Counted from the first letter of the stretch, positions 36,006 to 45,436 are shown. The stretch: DNA of 52,006 nucleotides from Neoluteolibacter marinus (GCF_014904755.1 NZ_JACZFQ010000092.1:1-52006), one strand, 5' to 3'. Numbers and translations are program-made. Notes: generated by a model from the letters alone, not told the origin.

Positions 36006-38474
36006 TCACTCGGCTTCCTCGACGCGGAAGAAGCCTTTGGTGCCTGCCGGGATGGTCACCGTGGTCGTCGTCTGGCCGGCCGTGCCGGGGACGGGGGTGC
36101 CGGTCAGCGGCAGCCACTCGGACACCAGGTCGGGCGACGTGGTGACGATGTAGTCGGTGCCGGCGTCCGACGACCAGGTCAGTTCCAGCGTGCCGGCGTC
36201 CAGATCGAGCACATGGTTGAGCAGGCGGGGGCCGTCGCCGGCAGCGGTCAGCGGTGTCAGCGTCCAGTTGACGATGTCGTGGTATTCCGACAGGCCGCCG
36301 GTGCGGGCGGAGAAGCCGGCGTAAGCCTTGCCCTCCTCGTCGAGCACGCCGCTCAGGTCGACCGCGAGGTCGGTGATGACCGGGGTGCCGCCGACGGACA
36401 CATCCAGCTGTCCGGCCGCATACTCGACGCGGACGTGGTAGGGATCGGTGTAGGTGGACGAGGTGCCCATGTAGAGGCCGCCCTTGTTCAGGCCGAGGGC
36501 CACCAGGTCGACTTCAGCGAGCCGTGTGCCGTTGAGCCACACCTGGACGGTGGCGAAGCTGGCGTCGGTGGCGTTCTTGTAGGAATCCATCACCACGCTC
36601 AGCGAGTTGCTGTTGAAATACAGCTGGCCGCCGGGGCTGGCGACACTGCCTTCAGGGGCGTTGTGGATGGTGAAGGCGAGACCGTCGGCGCCGTTGATGT
36701 AGCCGGGATGGGTGATCTGCGGTTCGAACTCCGTGACGAAGCCGGAGGCGAGGGGCACCGGACTGAAGTACCAGGCGCTGCCCTGGACCCCGTTGGTGAA
36801 GCTGGTCAGGCGCAGCCGCTTGTGGTCGCCGGACAGCGGGAACTGGAGCGAGTCGTTGATGATCTTCGCGTTGCCGACGAGCGAGATGTCGTCCGCGATG
36901 TCGAAGTCGGGGTAATTGATGATTCCGGAAGCATTGTCGAGCACATGGACGAAGATCGTCGAGATGCTGACCCCGCCGCCCGGGGCCACGGCGGTCAGCG
37001 TGTAGGTGGTGTCAGCGGTGGGATTGACCTCCACGGACCCGCCGGTGGCAGTGAAGGTGCCGACCGCGGGGTCGAGGGTCACGGTGCCGTCGTTGGTGCC
37101 GATGACATTCCAGCTCAGGGTGATCGGGTCTCCGGGGAGGCTGAGCTTCGCGGTCGAGGCGAAGCTGAGGACCGCCGGCTTGAGCGAGGCGCCCGGGAAG
37201 GGGATGCTCGGTGTCGGGGTGTTGCGGAAGGTCGGGGTGTTGTAGGTGATCGAGGTGACGTTTTCGATCAGTTCCCAGGTCGCGCCGCCGTCATTGCTGC
37301 CCTCCATGATCCACTTGACCGGATCGCGGTCGGGGAAGTCGTTGCCGGTGACGAACGAGTAGGCGTCGAAGGTAACCGGCGACGCCCCGAAGTCGAAGAT
37401 GACCGGGGACAGGTTGGCACTCAGCCACTTGGTCGGGGCCGGAGTGGTCGGAGGGAGGTTGTTGTAGTCGTGCTCGTCGATCAGCTTCTGCACGCCTTCG
37501 GCGGCGTCCGGGGCGTTGGAGCCGCCGGGATTGGTCACGGCGACCGGAACGACCTCGATACCGTCGTTGGTGAACTTGAAGTCCTCCAACTGGATGGTGG
37601 TGCCGCCGGTGCGCAACTGAATCGGCGTGTAGCGCACCTGCTGGTAGCTGAGGTCGCCGCCCGCGACCGAGCGGACCGTGGTGCTGGCGGTGGTGTCGGT
37701 GCCGGCGCTTGATGCCGTCAGGGTGAAGACCGTGTCGGTGCCGGACGGGACCGGGTCCACGAGGATGTAGGCGCCTTCGTTGGCGTCCGTGACGTCGATC
37801 GGCGTGCCGCCGGGGTAGTCGAGTGTCACGGTGTCGGCCAGCGCGGTGTAGGCGAAGAACTCCATGGCCGAGCCGTCGCTGACGATCACGCTCTGCTCGA
37901 GGTTGTAGAACTCGAAGTTGTTGATCACCGGGGGCGGGGCCGCCGGCAGCTCGAAGTTCGTCGAGCTGGCGGTCACCTTGCGGGTCGGGCTGGCGGGGAA
38001 GCGGTTCACCACGTCCAGTACTTCCCAGGTGGCGCCACCGTCGGAGCTGCCCTCGATCCGCCAGCTCACCGGGTCGCGCTCGGGCGCGTCACCGCCGGTG
38101 ATGTAGTTGTAGGAGTCGATCGAGGTGGGTCCGGCGAAGGTGAAGACGAGCGTGGTGCCGGGCGTGTAGTCATAGTTGAGCCACTTGGTGTTGATGTCGC
38201 CGTCCGAGACGAAGGGCGGGGCTTCGCCAGGAGGATGGTTGGTGGAGCTCGAGGTTACCGTGGCGGAGAGGGGGTCGACCTGTGCACCTTCATAGAAGAA
38301 CTGGAATTCGGAGATCTGCATCAGCTTGCTGCCGGTCGTGGCAACCGCCTGTCCGCGGTTGGACACCGGGAAGAACCGGTAGGCTGAATAGGTGAAGGTG
38401 GTCCCGGCCGCGTGGAGTTCGCCGGCGAGCAACGAGGTTGCCGCCAGGGCCCAGAGCCGGGTGTTGCGGGACAT
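36006..38474 (-). CDS. Secreted multidomain protein: duplicated discoidin-like modules plus L-type-lectin-like domain
   Basis: 822 residues from ATG 38474; a GTG at 38498 would add a KK-containing N-terminus. A signal peptide ends near residue 22 (LLAGELHA). A module of a discoidin/F5-8C-like domain (about 25-185, with DGDINTKWLNYDY and WRIEGSSDGGATWE) and an Ig-like domain (to ~270) is followed by a second copy (~285-520, with LIDEHDYN, WIMEGSNDGGATWE). Then comes an L-type-lectin-like domain (~530-745; GADGLAFTIHN, NSLSVVMDSY) and a C-terminal module with TTSPDLVSEW and KGFFRV, common in secreted Verrucomicrobia proteins. It probably binds glycans outside the cell. No catalytic site is seen. 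It may be anchored or exported by the C-terminal module. Confidence 0.85.
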   Translation of the reverse strand: MSRNTRLWALAATSLLAGELHAAGTTFTYSAYRFFPVSNRGQAVATTGSKLMQISEFQFFYEGAQVDPLSATVTSSSTNHPPGEAPPFVSDGDINTKWLNYDYTPGTTLVFTFAGPTSIDSYNYITGGDAPERDPVSWRIEGSSDGGATWEVLDVVNRFPASPTRKVTASSTNFELPAAPPPVINNFEFYNLEQSVIVSDGSAMEFFAYTALADTVTLDYPGGTPIDVTDANEGAYILVDPVPSGTDTVFTLTASSAGTDTTASTTVRSVAGGDLSYQQVRYTPIQLRTGGTTIQLEDFKFTNDGIEVVPVAVTNPGGSNAPDAAEGVQKLIDEHDYNNLPPTTPAPTKWLSANLSPVIFDFGASPVTFDAYSFVTGNDFPDRDPVKWIMEGSNDGGATWELIENVTSITYNTPTFRNTPTPSIPFPGASLKPAVLSFASTAKLSLPGDPITLSWNVIGTNDGTVTLDPAVGTFTATGGSVEVNPTADTTYTLTAVAPGGGVSISTIFVHVLDNASGIINYPDFDIADDISLVGNAKIINDSLQFPLSGDHKRLRLTSFTNGVQGSAWYFSPVPLASGFVTEFEPQITHPGYINGADGLAFTIHNAPEGSVASPGGQLYFNSNSLSVVMDSYKNATDASFATVQVWLNGTRLAEVDLVALGLNKGGLYMGTSSTYTDPYHVRVEYAAGQLDVSVGGTPVITDLAVDLSGVLDEEGKAYAGFSARTGGLSEYHDIVNWTLTPLTAAGDGPRLLNHVLDLDAGTLELTWSSDAGTDYIVTTSPDLVSEWLPLTGTPVPGTAGQTTTTVTIPAGTKGFFRVEEAE

Positions 38475-38578
38475 TCGGGGAATGTGAGTCTTTTTCACGT
38501 CGTATACAGGTGGTGGGTCGGTGCCGCCACTCCGTCCGGAGCGGGAGCGAGGCCCGCCGTAATCACGACTCATGCCAC

Positions 38579-38601
38579 AAAAAAGGCCCCCGAATCGGGC
38601 C
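38579..38601 (-). terminator. Terminator-like hairpin in the leader of the lectin-like gene
   Basis: On the minus strand GGCCC...GGGCC (5 bp) is followed directly by six Ts, about 100 bp upstream of the lectin-like gene. It could be an attenuator in the leader, or the end of a short RNA. The stem is short. Confidence 0.4.
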
Positions 38602-38677
38602 GGTTTGCTGTATTTTGCAAACCCGGTATTCCGCGCTGCATAATGACGGATTGGGTGGACCCGTTTAGTCGGGGGCG

Positions 38678-38695
38678 CGAAATCGCGCGATTTCG
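38678..38695. promoter_or_regulatory. Perfect 18-bp palindrome in the divergent promoter region
   Basis: CGAAATCGCGCGATTTCG is fully self-complementary. It lies in the 583-bp gap (38499-39081) between the lectin-like gene and rpsA. A T-rich run (ATTTTTTTAG) follows seven bases later. An operator for a dimeric regulator is the simplest reading; apart from the hairpin and the candidate promoter listed separately I see nothing else in this gap. Confidence 0.45.
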
Positions 38696-38922
38696 GCGAA
38701 TATTTTTTTAGATGCTAAACCGGTTTGGGTTCCATGGATGAGTGCTCCGCGATCGGGTGGCGGTTTGCCACGAAAACAATTCATCCATCGCGGGTGCGCG
38801 GCCGGCGGGGGTTTCTCCACGGCGGCCGCGCCGTGATCCGGTGACCGGCCGCCACGGCAAAGTGCCATTTCCCGTTCTTCGGCCGGGCCTCCGGAAGTCC
38901 CTGAAAACGCGTCATTTTCGGC

Positions 38923-38950
38923 TTGCCAACGGGGGATCGGGACCTAGCTT
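38923..38950 (+). promoter_or_regulatory. Candidate rpsA promoter
   Basis: TTGCCA and TAGCTT separated by 16 bp, about 130 bp before the rpsA ATG, in front of a C/A-rich leader (CCAAACCAACCTAACCCC). A long untranslated leader is usual for autoregulated S1. Confidence 0.35.
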
Positions 38951-39081
38951 CGCGGCCCCGTTTCACCTTTCAGAATGCTGGCGAGCAGTTGGAGCCCCGT
39001 GGCCCGCCAGCCCTTCCACCGGGGCAATTGTCGGAAGGAAAAGCGAAACCAAACCAACCTAACCCCAACCCCGTAAACAAC

Positions 39082-40791
39082 ATGAGCACCCAAGTGCTTG
39101 AACCAACCAACCAGGAACTGGCCGATCTGATCGATTCCAAGTTCCGCGAGGTCCGCGAAGGGACCATCGTCAAGGGCACGATCATCGAGATCCGCCCGCA
39201 AGTCGTCCTCGTCGATATCGGCTACAAGTCCGAGGGCGCCATCCCGTCGAACGAATTCGAAGACGAAGAAATCGAAGTCGGTGATGAAGTCGAAGTTCTC
39301 CTCGAGAAGCTCGAGAACGACGAAGGCATGGTCGTCCTGTCCAAGGAGAAGGCCGCCCACAAGCAGAACTGGGACAAGATCGTCAAGGTGTTCCTCGACG
39401 GCGGTCTCGTCCGCGGCAAGGTCAAGTCGGTCGTCAAGGGCGGTCTCACCGTCAACGTCGGCGTCGAGGCCTTCCTGCCCGGCTCCCAGGTCGACATCAT
39501 CCCGCCGAAGGATCTCAACGAGTACGTCGGCAACGTTTACGAGTTCAAGATCGTCAAGGTCAACGACGAGCGGAAGAACATCGTGCTTTCCCGCCGCGAG
39601 GTCATCGAGGCCGAGCGCGCCGAGCTGCGCCAGCAGTTCCTGGGCACCGTCAAGGTCGGCGACAAGGTCACCGGCGCCGTCAAGAACATCACCGACTTCG
39701 GTGCCTTCGTCGACCTCCAGGGCATGGACGGCCTGCTCCACATCACCGACATGTCGTGGGGCCGCATCAACCACCCTTCGGAAATGCTCATGATCGGACA
39801 GTCGGTCGAGGTGATCATCCTCGACGTCGACCGCGAGAAGGAGCGCGTCTCCCTCGGCCTCAAGCAGATGTCCGACAATCCCTGGGAAGACATCGAGCGC
39901 AAGTTCGCGATCGGTTCCAACGTCCGCGGCAAGGTCACCAAGCTCCTGCCCTACGGCGCGTTCATCGAACTCGAGCGCGGCGTCGAAGGCCTCGTTCACG
40001 TTTCGGAACTCTCCTGGGTCAAGCGCATCACCCGCCCGAGCGACGTGCTCGAACTCGATCAGGAAATCGAAGCGGTCGTGCTCGGCATCAGCATCGAGGA
40101 GCAGAAGATCTCCCTCGGCGTCCGCCAGCTCGAGCCCAACCCGTGGGACGAAATCGAACACCGCTACCCGATCGGCGCGACCATCAAGGGCCCGGTCCGC
40201 AACCTCACCGCCTACGGCGCCTTCGTTGAACTCGAGGAAGGCATCGACGGCATGGTCCACGTCTCGGACATGTCCTGGACCCGCAAGATCAACCACCCCT
40301 CCGAGGTTCTCAAGAAGAACGACGAGGTGGAGGCGATCGTGCTCTCCATCGACAAGGGCAACCAGCGCGTTTCCCTCGGCCTCAAGCAGCTTGAGGACGA
40401 TCCGTGGAGCCACATCGACGACCGCTTCAAGGTCGGCGACCTGGTCAAGGGCACCGTGGCCAAGATCGCGTCCTTCGGCGCTTTCATCAGCCTCGACGGC
40501 GACATCGACGGCCTCATCCACATCTCGCAGCTCAGCGAGGATCACGTGGAGAAGGTCAAGGACGTCATCAAGGTCGGCGACGAAGTCGAAGCCCGCGTCA
40601 TCAAGGTCGACAAGGTCGAGCGCCGCATCGGTCTCTCGATCAAGGCGGTCAACTACAGCGAAGCGGACCTGAAGAAGGAAAGCGCCAGCTTCGAAAGCCT
40701 GCGCCCGTCGTCCGAAATGGTCGGCCTCGAGCAGGCCTTCAACCTCGCCGCCGCCGCGGCCGAGGAGTGGAGCCCGTCCGACGAAGATTGA
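39082..40791 (+). CDS. rpsA: Small ribosomal subunit protein bS1
   Basis: 569 residues with six S1/OB-fold repeats. The later four show the recurring blocks GAFVDLQGMDGLLHITDMSW, GAFIELERGVEGLVHVSELSW, GAFVELEEGIDGMVHVSDMSW and GAFISLDGDIDGLIHISQLS (each about 20 residues). The first two are more diverged (IRPQVVLVDIGYKSEGAIPS). It binds mRNA on the 30S subunit and helps start translation, which matters here because many genes lack Shine-Dalgarno sequences. I chose the ATG at 39082 (MSTQVLEPTN) after the A/C-rich leader; the longer upstream frame is not coding-like. A strong terminator follows, so it is monocistronic. Confidence 0.96.
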   Translation: MSTQVLEPTNQELADLIDSKFREVREGTIVKGTIIEIRPQVVLVDIGYKSEGAIPSNEFEDEEIEVGDEVEVLLEKLENDEGMVVLSKEKAAHKQNWDKIVKVFLDGGLVRGKVKSVVKGGLTVNVGVEAFLPGSQVDIIPPKDLNEYVGNVYEFKIVKVNDERKNIVLSRREVIEAERAELRQQFLGTVKVGDKVTGAVKNITDFGAFVDLQGMDGLLHITDMSWGRINHPSEMLMIGQSVEVIILDVDREKERVSLGLKQMSDNPWEDIERKFAIGSNVRGKVTKLLPYGAFIELERGVEGLVHVSELSWVKRITRPSDVLELDQEIEAVVLGISIEEQKISLGVRQLEPNPWDEIEHRYPIGATIKGPVRNLTAYGAFVELEEGIDGMVHVSDMSWTRKINHPSEVLKKNDEVEAIVLSIDKGNQRVSLGLKQLEDDPWSHIDDRFKVGDLVKGTVAKIASFGAFISLDGDIDGLIHISQLSEDHVEKVKDVIKVGDEVEARVIKVDKVERRIGLSIKAVNYSEADLKKESASFESLRPSSEMVGLEQAFNLAAAAAEEWSPSDED

Positions 40792-40810
40792 TCTTCGGAA
40801 GCATCACCAG

Positions 40811-40841
40811 GGCCGGAGCGGGAAACCGCTCCGGCCTTTTT
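40811..40841 (+). terminator. Rho-independent terminator of rpsA
   Basis: GGCCGGAGCGG / CCGCTCCGGCC, 11-bp stem with a four-base loop, followed by five Ts, 19 bp after the rpsA stop. Confidence 0.95.
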
Positions 40842-40942
40842 GTTTTCCGCCGTCGGGGCCGGATGGTTTAGCGGAATCGCGTGACGATTGGTCCACGGCT
40901 TTCGGCTTGTGGCCGTTCCCGCCGCGAACTACGAACCCGACG

Positions 40943-41488
40943 ATGCACGGAGTGTCGATGGACGGCGGAGTCCTCGGGCATGGAACCCAATTCCCGGCGG
41001 AGCACCTGTTTCCCATGGTGTACGATGAGCTGCGGCGTCTGGCGGCCACCCGGATGATGGGCGAGTCGCCCGGACAGACCCTGCAACCGACGGCGCTGGT
41101 CCACGAGGCGTGGCTGCGGCTCGAGGGCGGCGGCCACGACTGGGACAACCGGGCGCACTTTTTCGGCGCCGCGGCGCGGGCCATGCGGTGCATCCTGGTG
41201 GACCGGGCGCGCCGCAAGTCGGCGTCCAAGCGGCAGGCGGGTGAGCTCTTTGCGGCACATCCCGCGGCCGGCCAGGACGATCACATTCTGCTGATTCACG
41301 AAAGCCTCGCCCGGCTGGAGGAAGAGGATCCGGAAGCCGCGGAAGTCGTGCTGTTGAAGTTCTTCAGCGGGATCGGCAGCAAGGAAATCTCCCGGATGAC
41401 CGGCCGCAGCGTGCGCTCGGTGGAGCGGATCTGGACGCTCGCGAAAGCCCGGCTTTACCAGATCATCCGCGAGGAGACCCAGCCATGA
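40943..41488 (+). CDS. ECF-type RNA polymerase sigma factor
   Basis: 181 residues from ATG 40943; ATG 40958 is also possible. Region 2 is FPMVYDELRRLAATRM through HFFGAAARAMRCILVDRARRK, and region 4 is FSGIGSKEISRMTGRSVRSVERIWTLAKARLYQII (in pieces). The LQPTALVHEAWLRL stretch marks the TIGR02999 group (ECF sigma factors of Planctomycetes, Verrucomicrobia and Acidobacteria). No anti-sigma gene is adjacent. Instead the stop overlaps the start of a Ser/Thr kinase (ATGA), as usual in this group, so phosphorylation may control it. It directs RNA polymerase to unknown promoters, perhaps including the secreted protein gene downstream. Confidence 0.93.
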   Translation: MHGVSMDGGVLGHGTQFPAEHLFPMVYDELRRLAATRMMGESPGQTLQPTALVHEAWLRLEGGGHDWDNRAHFFGAAARAMRCILVDRARRKSASKRQAGELFAAHPAAGQDDHILLIHESLARLEEEDPEAAEVVLLKFFSGIGSKEISRMTGRSVRSVERIWTLAKARLYQIIREETQP

Positions 41489-43773
41489 GAACCCCGGCCG
41501 GACCGCGCGATCCTCGCCTTGATCCCAAGGAACTCGAAGGAGCGGTCTTCGAAACCGCGCTGGGACTGGAGGACCCGCAGTTGAGGGAGGCATTTCTCGG
41601 CCGCTGGTTTGCAGGCGACGCGGCCGGGCTCGAAGCCATGCGGGCGTTGCTGCGGGCCTCGGTGGATTCCGCGTCGTTTTTCGTCGAGGCCAAGGAATGC
41701 CGGATCTCCGCCGCCCGCGACGCGGTGGACGGGATCGGGCTGGAGGATGAGGAAGAATTGCCACGGTCGGTCGAGGGCCCGGGATCGCGGATCGGGCGCT
41801 ACCGCCTGACCGCCCGCATCGGCGAGGGCGGATGCGGGGTAGTCTACGAGGCGGAACAGGAGGAGCCGGTCCGCCGCAAGGTGGCGCTGAAGATCATCCG
41901 CCTCGGCATGGACACCGAGGGGGTGATCGCCCGCTTCGGGGTTGAGCGCCAGGCGCTCGCGCTGATGGATCACCGCAACATCGCCCGGGTGCTCGATGCC
42001 GGTGCCACGGAAACCGGCCGGCCATACTTCGTGATGGAGTTGGTGGCCGGCGAGCGGATCACCTCGTTTTGCGATGCCAGGCAGCTCGATCTGGAAGGGC
42101 GTCTGGCCTTGTTCATCCAGGTTTGCCACGCCATCCAGCACGCCCACCAGAAGGGCATCGTTCACCGCGACATCAAGCCGTCGAACATCCTCGTCCAATC
42201 GATCGACGGCGAGGCGGTGCCGAAGGTGATCGATTTCGGCATCGCCAAGGCGACCGGCGCCGATCGCCATGGCTGGACGAGAATCACCGAGTGCGACCAG
42301 ATCATCGGGACGCCGGCCTACATGAGCCCGGAGCAAGTGGATCTGCGCGGCATCGACATCGACACCCGCAGCGACATCTACAGCCTCGGGGTGGTGCTCT
42401 ACGAACTGTTGGCGGGCTTGCCGCCCTTCGACGACGAGGCCCTTTCAAAAGCCGGCATTTCGGAAATGCGCCGGACCTTGTTGGAAGACGAGCCGCGGCG
42501 GCCCTCCCAGCGAAGTTCCGGCCCGGCGGCCTCGCAACTTCAAGGGGACCTGGACGCCATCGTGATGAAGGCGATGGAGAAGGACCGCAACCGCCGCTAC
42601 CAGACGGCGAACAGCCTGGCGATGGATGTCCAGCGCTACCTCGACAACGAGCCCGTGCTCGCCCGCCGCCCGGGCCGGCTCTACCTGATGGAAAAATTCA
42701 TCCGCCGCAACCGGGCGGCCTGCGTGGCCGGCGCCGCGGTGGCGCTGTCGCTGCTGGGCGGTCTGGGATCATCGACCTGGCTCTATTTCCGCGAGCGCAC
42801 GGCGCTGGCGGAGCAGGTGCGGCTGGGGCGCGAGGCGGAGCTCGCCCGCGCCGAGGAGGACCGCCTGCGCAACCAGGCGCAGGCCCGCGTGAGCATTTCG
42901 CAGGTGGCCGGGCTGCTCAACCGCGGGCGTTCCGGCGGATCGCTGCCGGCGGATCACGACTTCGGCGGCGTGGCGGTGCTGCTGAACCAGGGCAAGGCGG
43001 AGGCCGCCGATGCCTTGCTTCAGGCCAACCCGCTGGAATCGATCGAGCCCTCGCCGGACGCCGCCCGGGTGTTCCGCACGCTCGGCCACTGGAACGCGAT
43101 GCGCGGCCGCTGGGAGCAGGCGCTGCAATGTTTCCGGAGCCTGGACCAGGCGAACCGCTACGAGAATCCGGACGGGATCATGGAAGGCACCGACCCGATG
43201 TGCCTCGCCGTCCTGCTGGCGGAGTTCGGGCCGCCGGGGGAGTACGAGGACTTTCGCCGCGAAATGCTCGACCGGCACCTGCCGGCAAACAGCGCGCTGG
43301 CGGCTGAACACGTGCTCAAGATCAGCCTGCTCCGGCCGCTGGAGGAAAAGGACGTGGAACGGCTCGGCCAGGCCGCGGAGATGTGCGCTTCGGGAGTTCG
43401 GAGCGACTACTCGGGACGCGATTCCTTTCCGCAATGGGATGCCTTGGCGCTGGCCACCTACCACTACCGTGCCGGTAATTTCGCCAAGGCCCTCGAGTGG
43501 ACCGAACGTTGCCTATCGTTCTCCGGCGGCCGCGGCGACCGTGAATGCTCGGTGAATTGCCTGCAGGCAATGGTCCACCATGCGTCGGGGGAACGCGGGA
43601 TGGCGGCGGAACACCTGGGCGTCGCGCGGTCGCTGATGCCGCCGCCGGCCGGTCCTCGCGCGGAAAAGGCCGACCTGAAGCTCGAGGTTTGGCTCGATTG
43701 GTCGGTGTCGAGGATCCTCCTGCGGGAGGCCGAGGCGGTTTGCGGTGGGGTCCAGGCCGCGAGCCGGGAGTGA
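41485..43773 (+). CDS. Membrane Ser/Thr protein kinase with TPR-like extracytoplasmic region
   Basis: 762 residues. A helical N-terminal 100 residues is followed by a Hanks-type kinase domain: Gly loop GEGGCGVV (112-119), K136 (VALK), catalytic D229 (HRDIKPSN), DFG 250-252 and APE-like SPEQ (281-284). All catalytic residues are present. One transmembrane segment lies at about 411-435. The C-terminal 320 residues are helical with TPR-like pairs (RTLGHWNAMRGRWEQALQCF, YHYRAGNFAKALEWTERCL), likely outside the cytosol as a sensor or scaffold. It overlaps the sigma factor gene by 4 bp (ATGA), so the two are coupled. The kinase probably phosphorylates the sigma factor or a partner. Confidence 0.94.
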   Translation: MRTPAGPRDPRLDPKELEGAVFETALGLEDPQLREAFLGRWFAGDAAGLEAMRALLRASVDSASFFVEAKECRISAARDAVDGIGLEDEEELPRSVEGPGSRIGRYRLTARIGEGGCGVVYEAEQEEPVRRKVALKIIRLGMDTEGVIARFGVERQALALMDHRNIARVLDAGATETGRPYFVMELVAGERITSFCDARQLDLEGRLALFIQVCHAIQHAHQKGIVHRDIKPSNILVQSIDGEAVPKVIDFGIAKATGADRHGWTRITECDQIIGTPAYMSPEQVDLRGIDIDTRSDIYSLGVVLYELLAGLPPFDDEALSKAGISEMRRTLLEDEPRRPSQRSSGPAASQLQGDLDAIVMKAMEKDRNRRYQTANSLAMDVQRYLDNEPVLARRPGRLYLMEKFIRRNRAACVAGAAVALSLLGGLGSSTWLYFRERTALAEQVRLGREAELARAEEDRLRNQAQARVSISQVAGLLNRGRSGGSLPADHDFGGVAVLLNQGKAEAADALLQANPLESIEPSPDAARVFRTLGHWNAMRGRWEQALQCFRSLDQANRYENPDGIMEGTDPMCLAVLLAEFGPPGEYEDFRREMLDRHLPANSALAAEHVLKISLLRPLEEKDVERLGQAAEMCASGVRSDYSGRDSFPQWDALALATYHYRAGNFAKALEWTERCLSFSGGRGDRECSVNCLQAMVHHASGERGMAAEHLGVARSLMPPPAGPRAEKADLKLEVWLDWSVSRILLREAEAVCGGVQAASRE

Positions 43774-43885
43774 CGGCCGGCCCCTGAAAAAAATCCGCGG
43801 CTATTTTGGCGGACATCCGGGTGGGGGTGCGCATGGGGGGATTGCAACGGTGGTCCGGGAATCCGGGCCCAACCCAAATCCATCT

Positions 43886-45436
43886 ATGAATCCAAAGAAA
43901 CTGTCAGCTCCGGCTCTTGGCGGCATCGCCGTCCTCGCCGTCACCCTCATCGATCCGCTTTCCGGCCAGTCCGTCTGGACGGGCGGCGTGGACAGCGCCT
44001 GGAACAATGCCGACAACTGGAATCCCGCCGGCGTGCCGGGCACGGCCACCGACGTGGTGGTCGATTCCAGCGCCAGCCATCAGGTCGACATCCCGGTTGG
44101 CAACTGGAGCCGGCAAGGAGCCGGGACCACCACCATCAGCGGCACGGGGGTGATCAATCTTCAGACCGGTTCGGCGCGCTTCCTGAACTGGGGGACCTTC
44201 ACCGTGGCCGCTGGCGGCGCCTTCAATCACACCGGTGAATACTTCCTGGTGGGCAACGGTGGCCTCGGATCCTTCGTGCAAAGCGGCGGCACCGTCACCA
44301 GCAACCACAGTCGCGGCTTCTTCCTCTCCGACAACAACGCGAGCCAGCTGGGGACGACCTACACGCTCACCGGCGGTGTGCTGACCGTGAATTCGCAGGC
44401 GACCTACAATGCCGGCAACCTGGTCGACCGTCGCCTTCGCAGCGTCTGGTTCGGCAAGGGCGGCGAGGGCGCGGTCGATGCCTCCGTCACCGGCGACCTG
44501 TTCACCGTCAACGGCGGGACGGCGAATTTCACCCGGATCCACGCCACCAGCACCTCGGATGTGCTGGTTTCCCGCAACTCCGGCATCGCGGTGGAAAGCG
44601 GCACCGCCACCTTCCGCAACTACGTCGAGTTCCGCGTCGGCTACGGCATGGGCGGCACCGACAATTCCGGCACCAACCCCGCCGGCCCCAACAACAGCCA
44701 CGTCACGGTCTCCGGCGGCCTGATGAATGTGGCCGGCGGCACGCCGATGGTCCTCGGCTACGCCGACAACGGTTCGCTTTTAGTTTCGGGCGGCACCCTG
44801 GCGCTCAGCGGGGAGATCCGCCTGGGCGGCCCGCTGGCGGGCTCCGGATTCGTGGTCCAGACCGGCGGCGTCATCACCGCCACCGACGTCGCGTTCATCG
44901 CCGGCTTCTATGATTTCGGCGGCGGCTTCCTGCGACTGGCGGGAGACCGCACCTCGATCCTCGAGGAGGACTGGTTCTCCACCTTCACTGCGCCGGACAC
45001 GGTCGTCGCGGACTACGATCCGGTGACGGACCGCACCACCATCCATGTCACCGGTGAATCCCTCCCCGCGTCGACCTACGCCGTGTGGTCCGCGGAGAAC
45101 GCCAACGGCGGGGATTTCGACGCCGACAACGACGGCGACGGCGTGCCGAATGGCGCGGAGTACTTCTTCGGCGAACTCGGTGCCGGCTTCACCGCCAATC
45201 CCGCGGTCGCCGGCGGCGAAATCACCTGGCCCCGCGATCCCGCGGTCACCGACGCGGCCTTCGTGGTGGAAACCTCGACCAGCCTCGGGCAAGGGGAATG
45301 GTCGGAGGTCCTGGAAGAGGATCTCGATCTCTCCCAGCCCGACGCGATTTCCTACACCCTGCCGACGCCGGGTGGCGGCAGCCCGAAGCTTTTCGTGCGC
45401 TTGCGGGTGACTTCCCAGGCGGTGGCTTCCGAGTGA
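43886..45436 (+). CDS. Secreted beta-helix-like repeat protein with Ca-binding linker and C-terminal module
   Basis: 516 residues from ATG 43886. A signal peptide (LSAPALGGIAVLAVTLI...SG) is followed by VWTGGVDSAWNNADNWNPAGVPG, a start seen in autotransporter-like and PEP-CTERM-type secreted proteins. Gly/Thr/Asn-rich repeats with spaced GG-turns (SGGTVTSNH, TGGVLTVNS, NGGTANFT, SGGLMNVAGG, SGGTLALSG, TGGVITATD) suggest a beta-helix. A DADNDGDGVPNGAEY calcium-binding repeat then precedes a C-terminal domain with TSTSLGQGEWSEV and LFVRLRV, related to the lectin-like protein at 36006. It lies 112 bp after the kinase gene. An extracellular or surface role is likely; no enzyme motif is seen. Confidence 0.85.
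   Translation: MNPKKLSAPALGGIAVLAVTLIDPLSGQSVWTGGVDSAWNNADNWNPAGVPGTATDVVVDSSASHQVDIPVGNWSRQGAGTTTISGTGVINLQTGSARFLNWGTFTVAAGGAFNHTGEYFLVGNGGLGSFVQSGGTVTSNHSRGFFLSDNNASQLGTTYTLTGGVLTVNSQATYNAGNLVDRRLRSVWFGKGGEGAVDASVTGDLFTVNGGTANFTRIHATSTSDVLVSRNSGIAVESGTATFRNYVEFRVGYGMGGTDNSGTNPAGPNNSHVTVSGGLMNVAGGTPMVLGYADNGSLLVSGGTLALSGEIRLGGPLAGSGFVVQTGGVITATDVAFIAGFYDFGGGFLRLAGDRTSILEEDWFSTFTAPDTVVADYDPVTDRTTIHVTGESLPASTYAVWSAENANGGDFDADNDGDGVPNGAEYFFGELGAGFTANPAVAGGEITWPRDPAVTDAAFVVETSTSLGQGEWSEVLEEDLDLSQPDAISYTLPTPGGGSPKLFVRLRVTSQAVASE

Noticed and set aside
36715-36745. GGTTCGAACTC resembling a tRNA T-loop
   Set aside because: It lies within a clear coding sequence, and no acceptor or anticodon stems can be folded around it.
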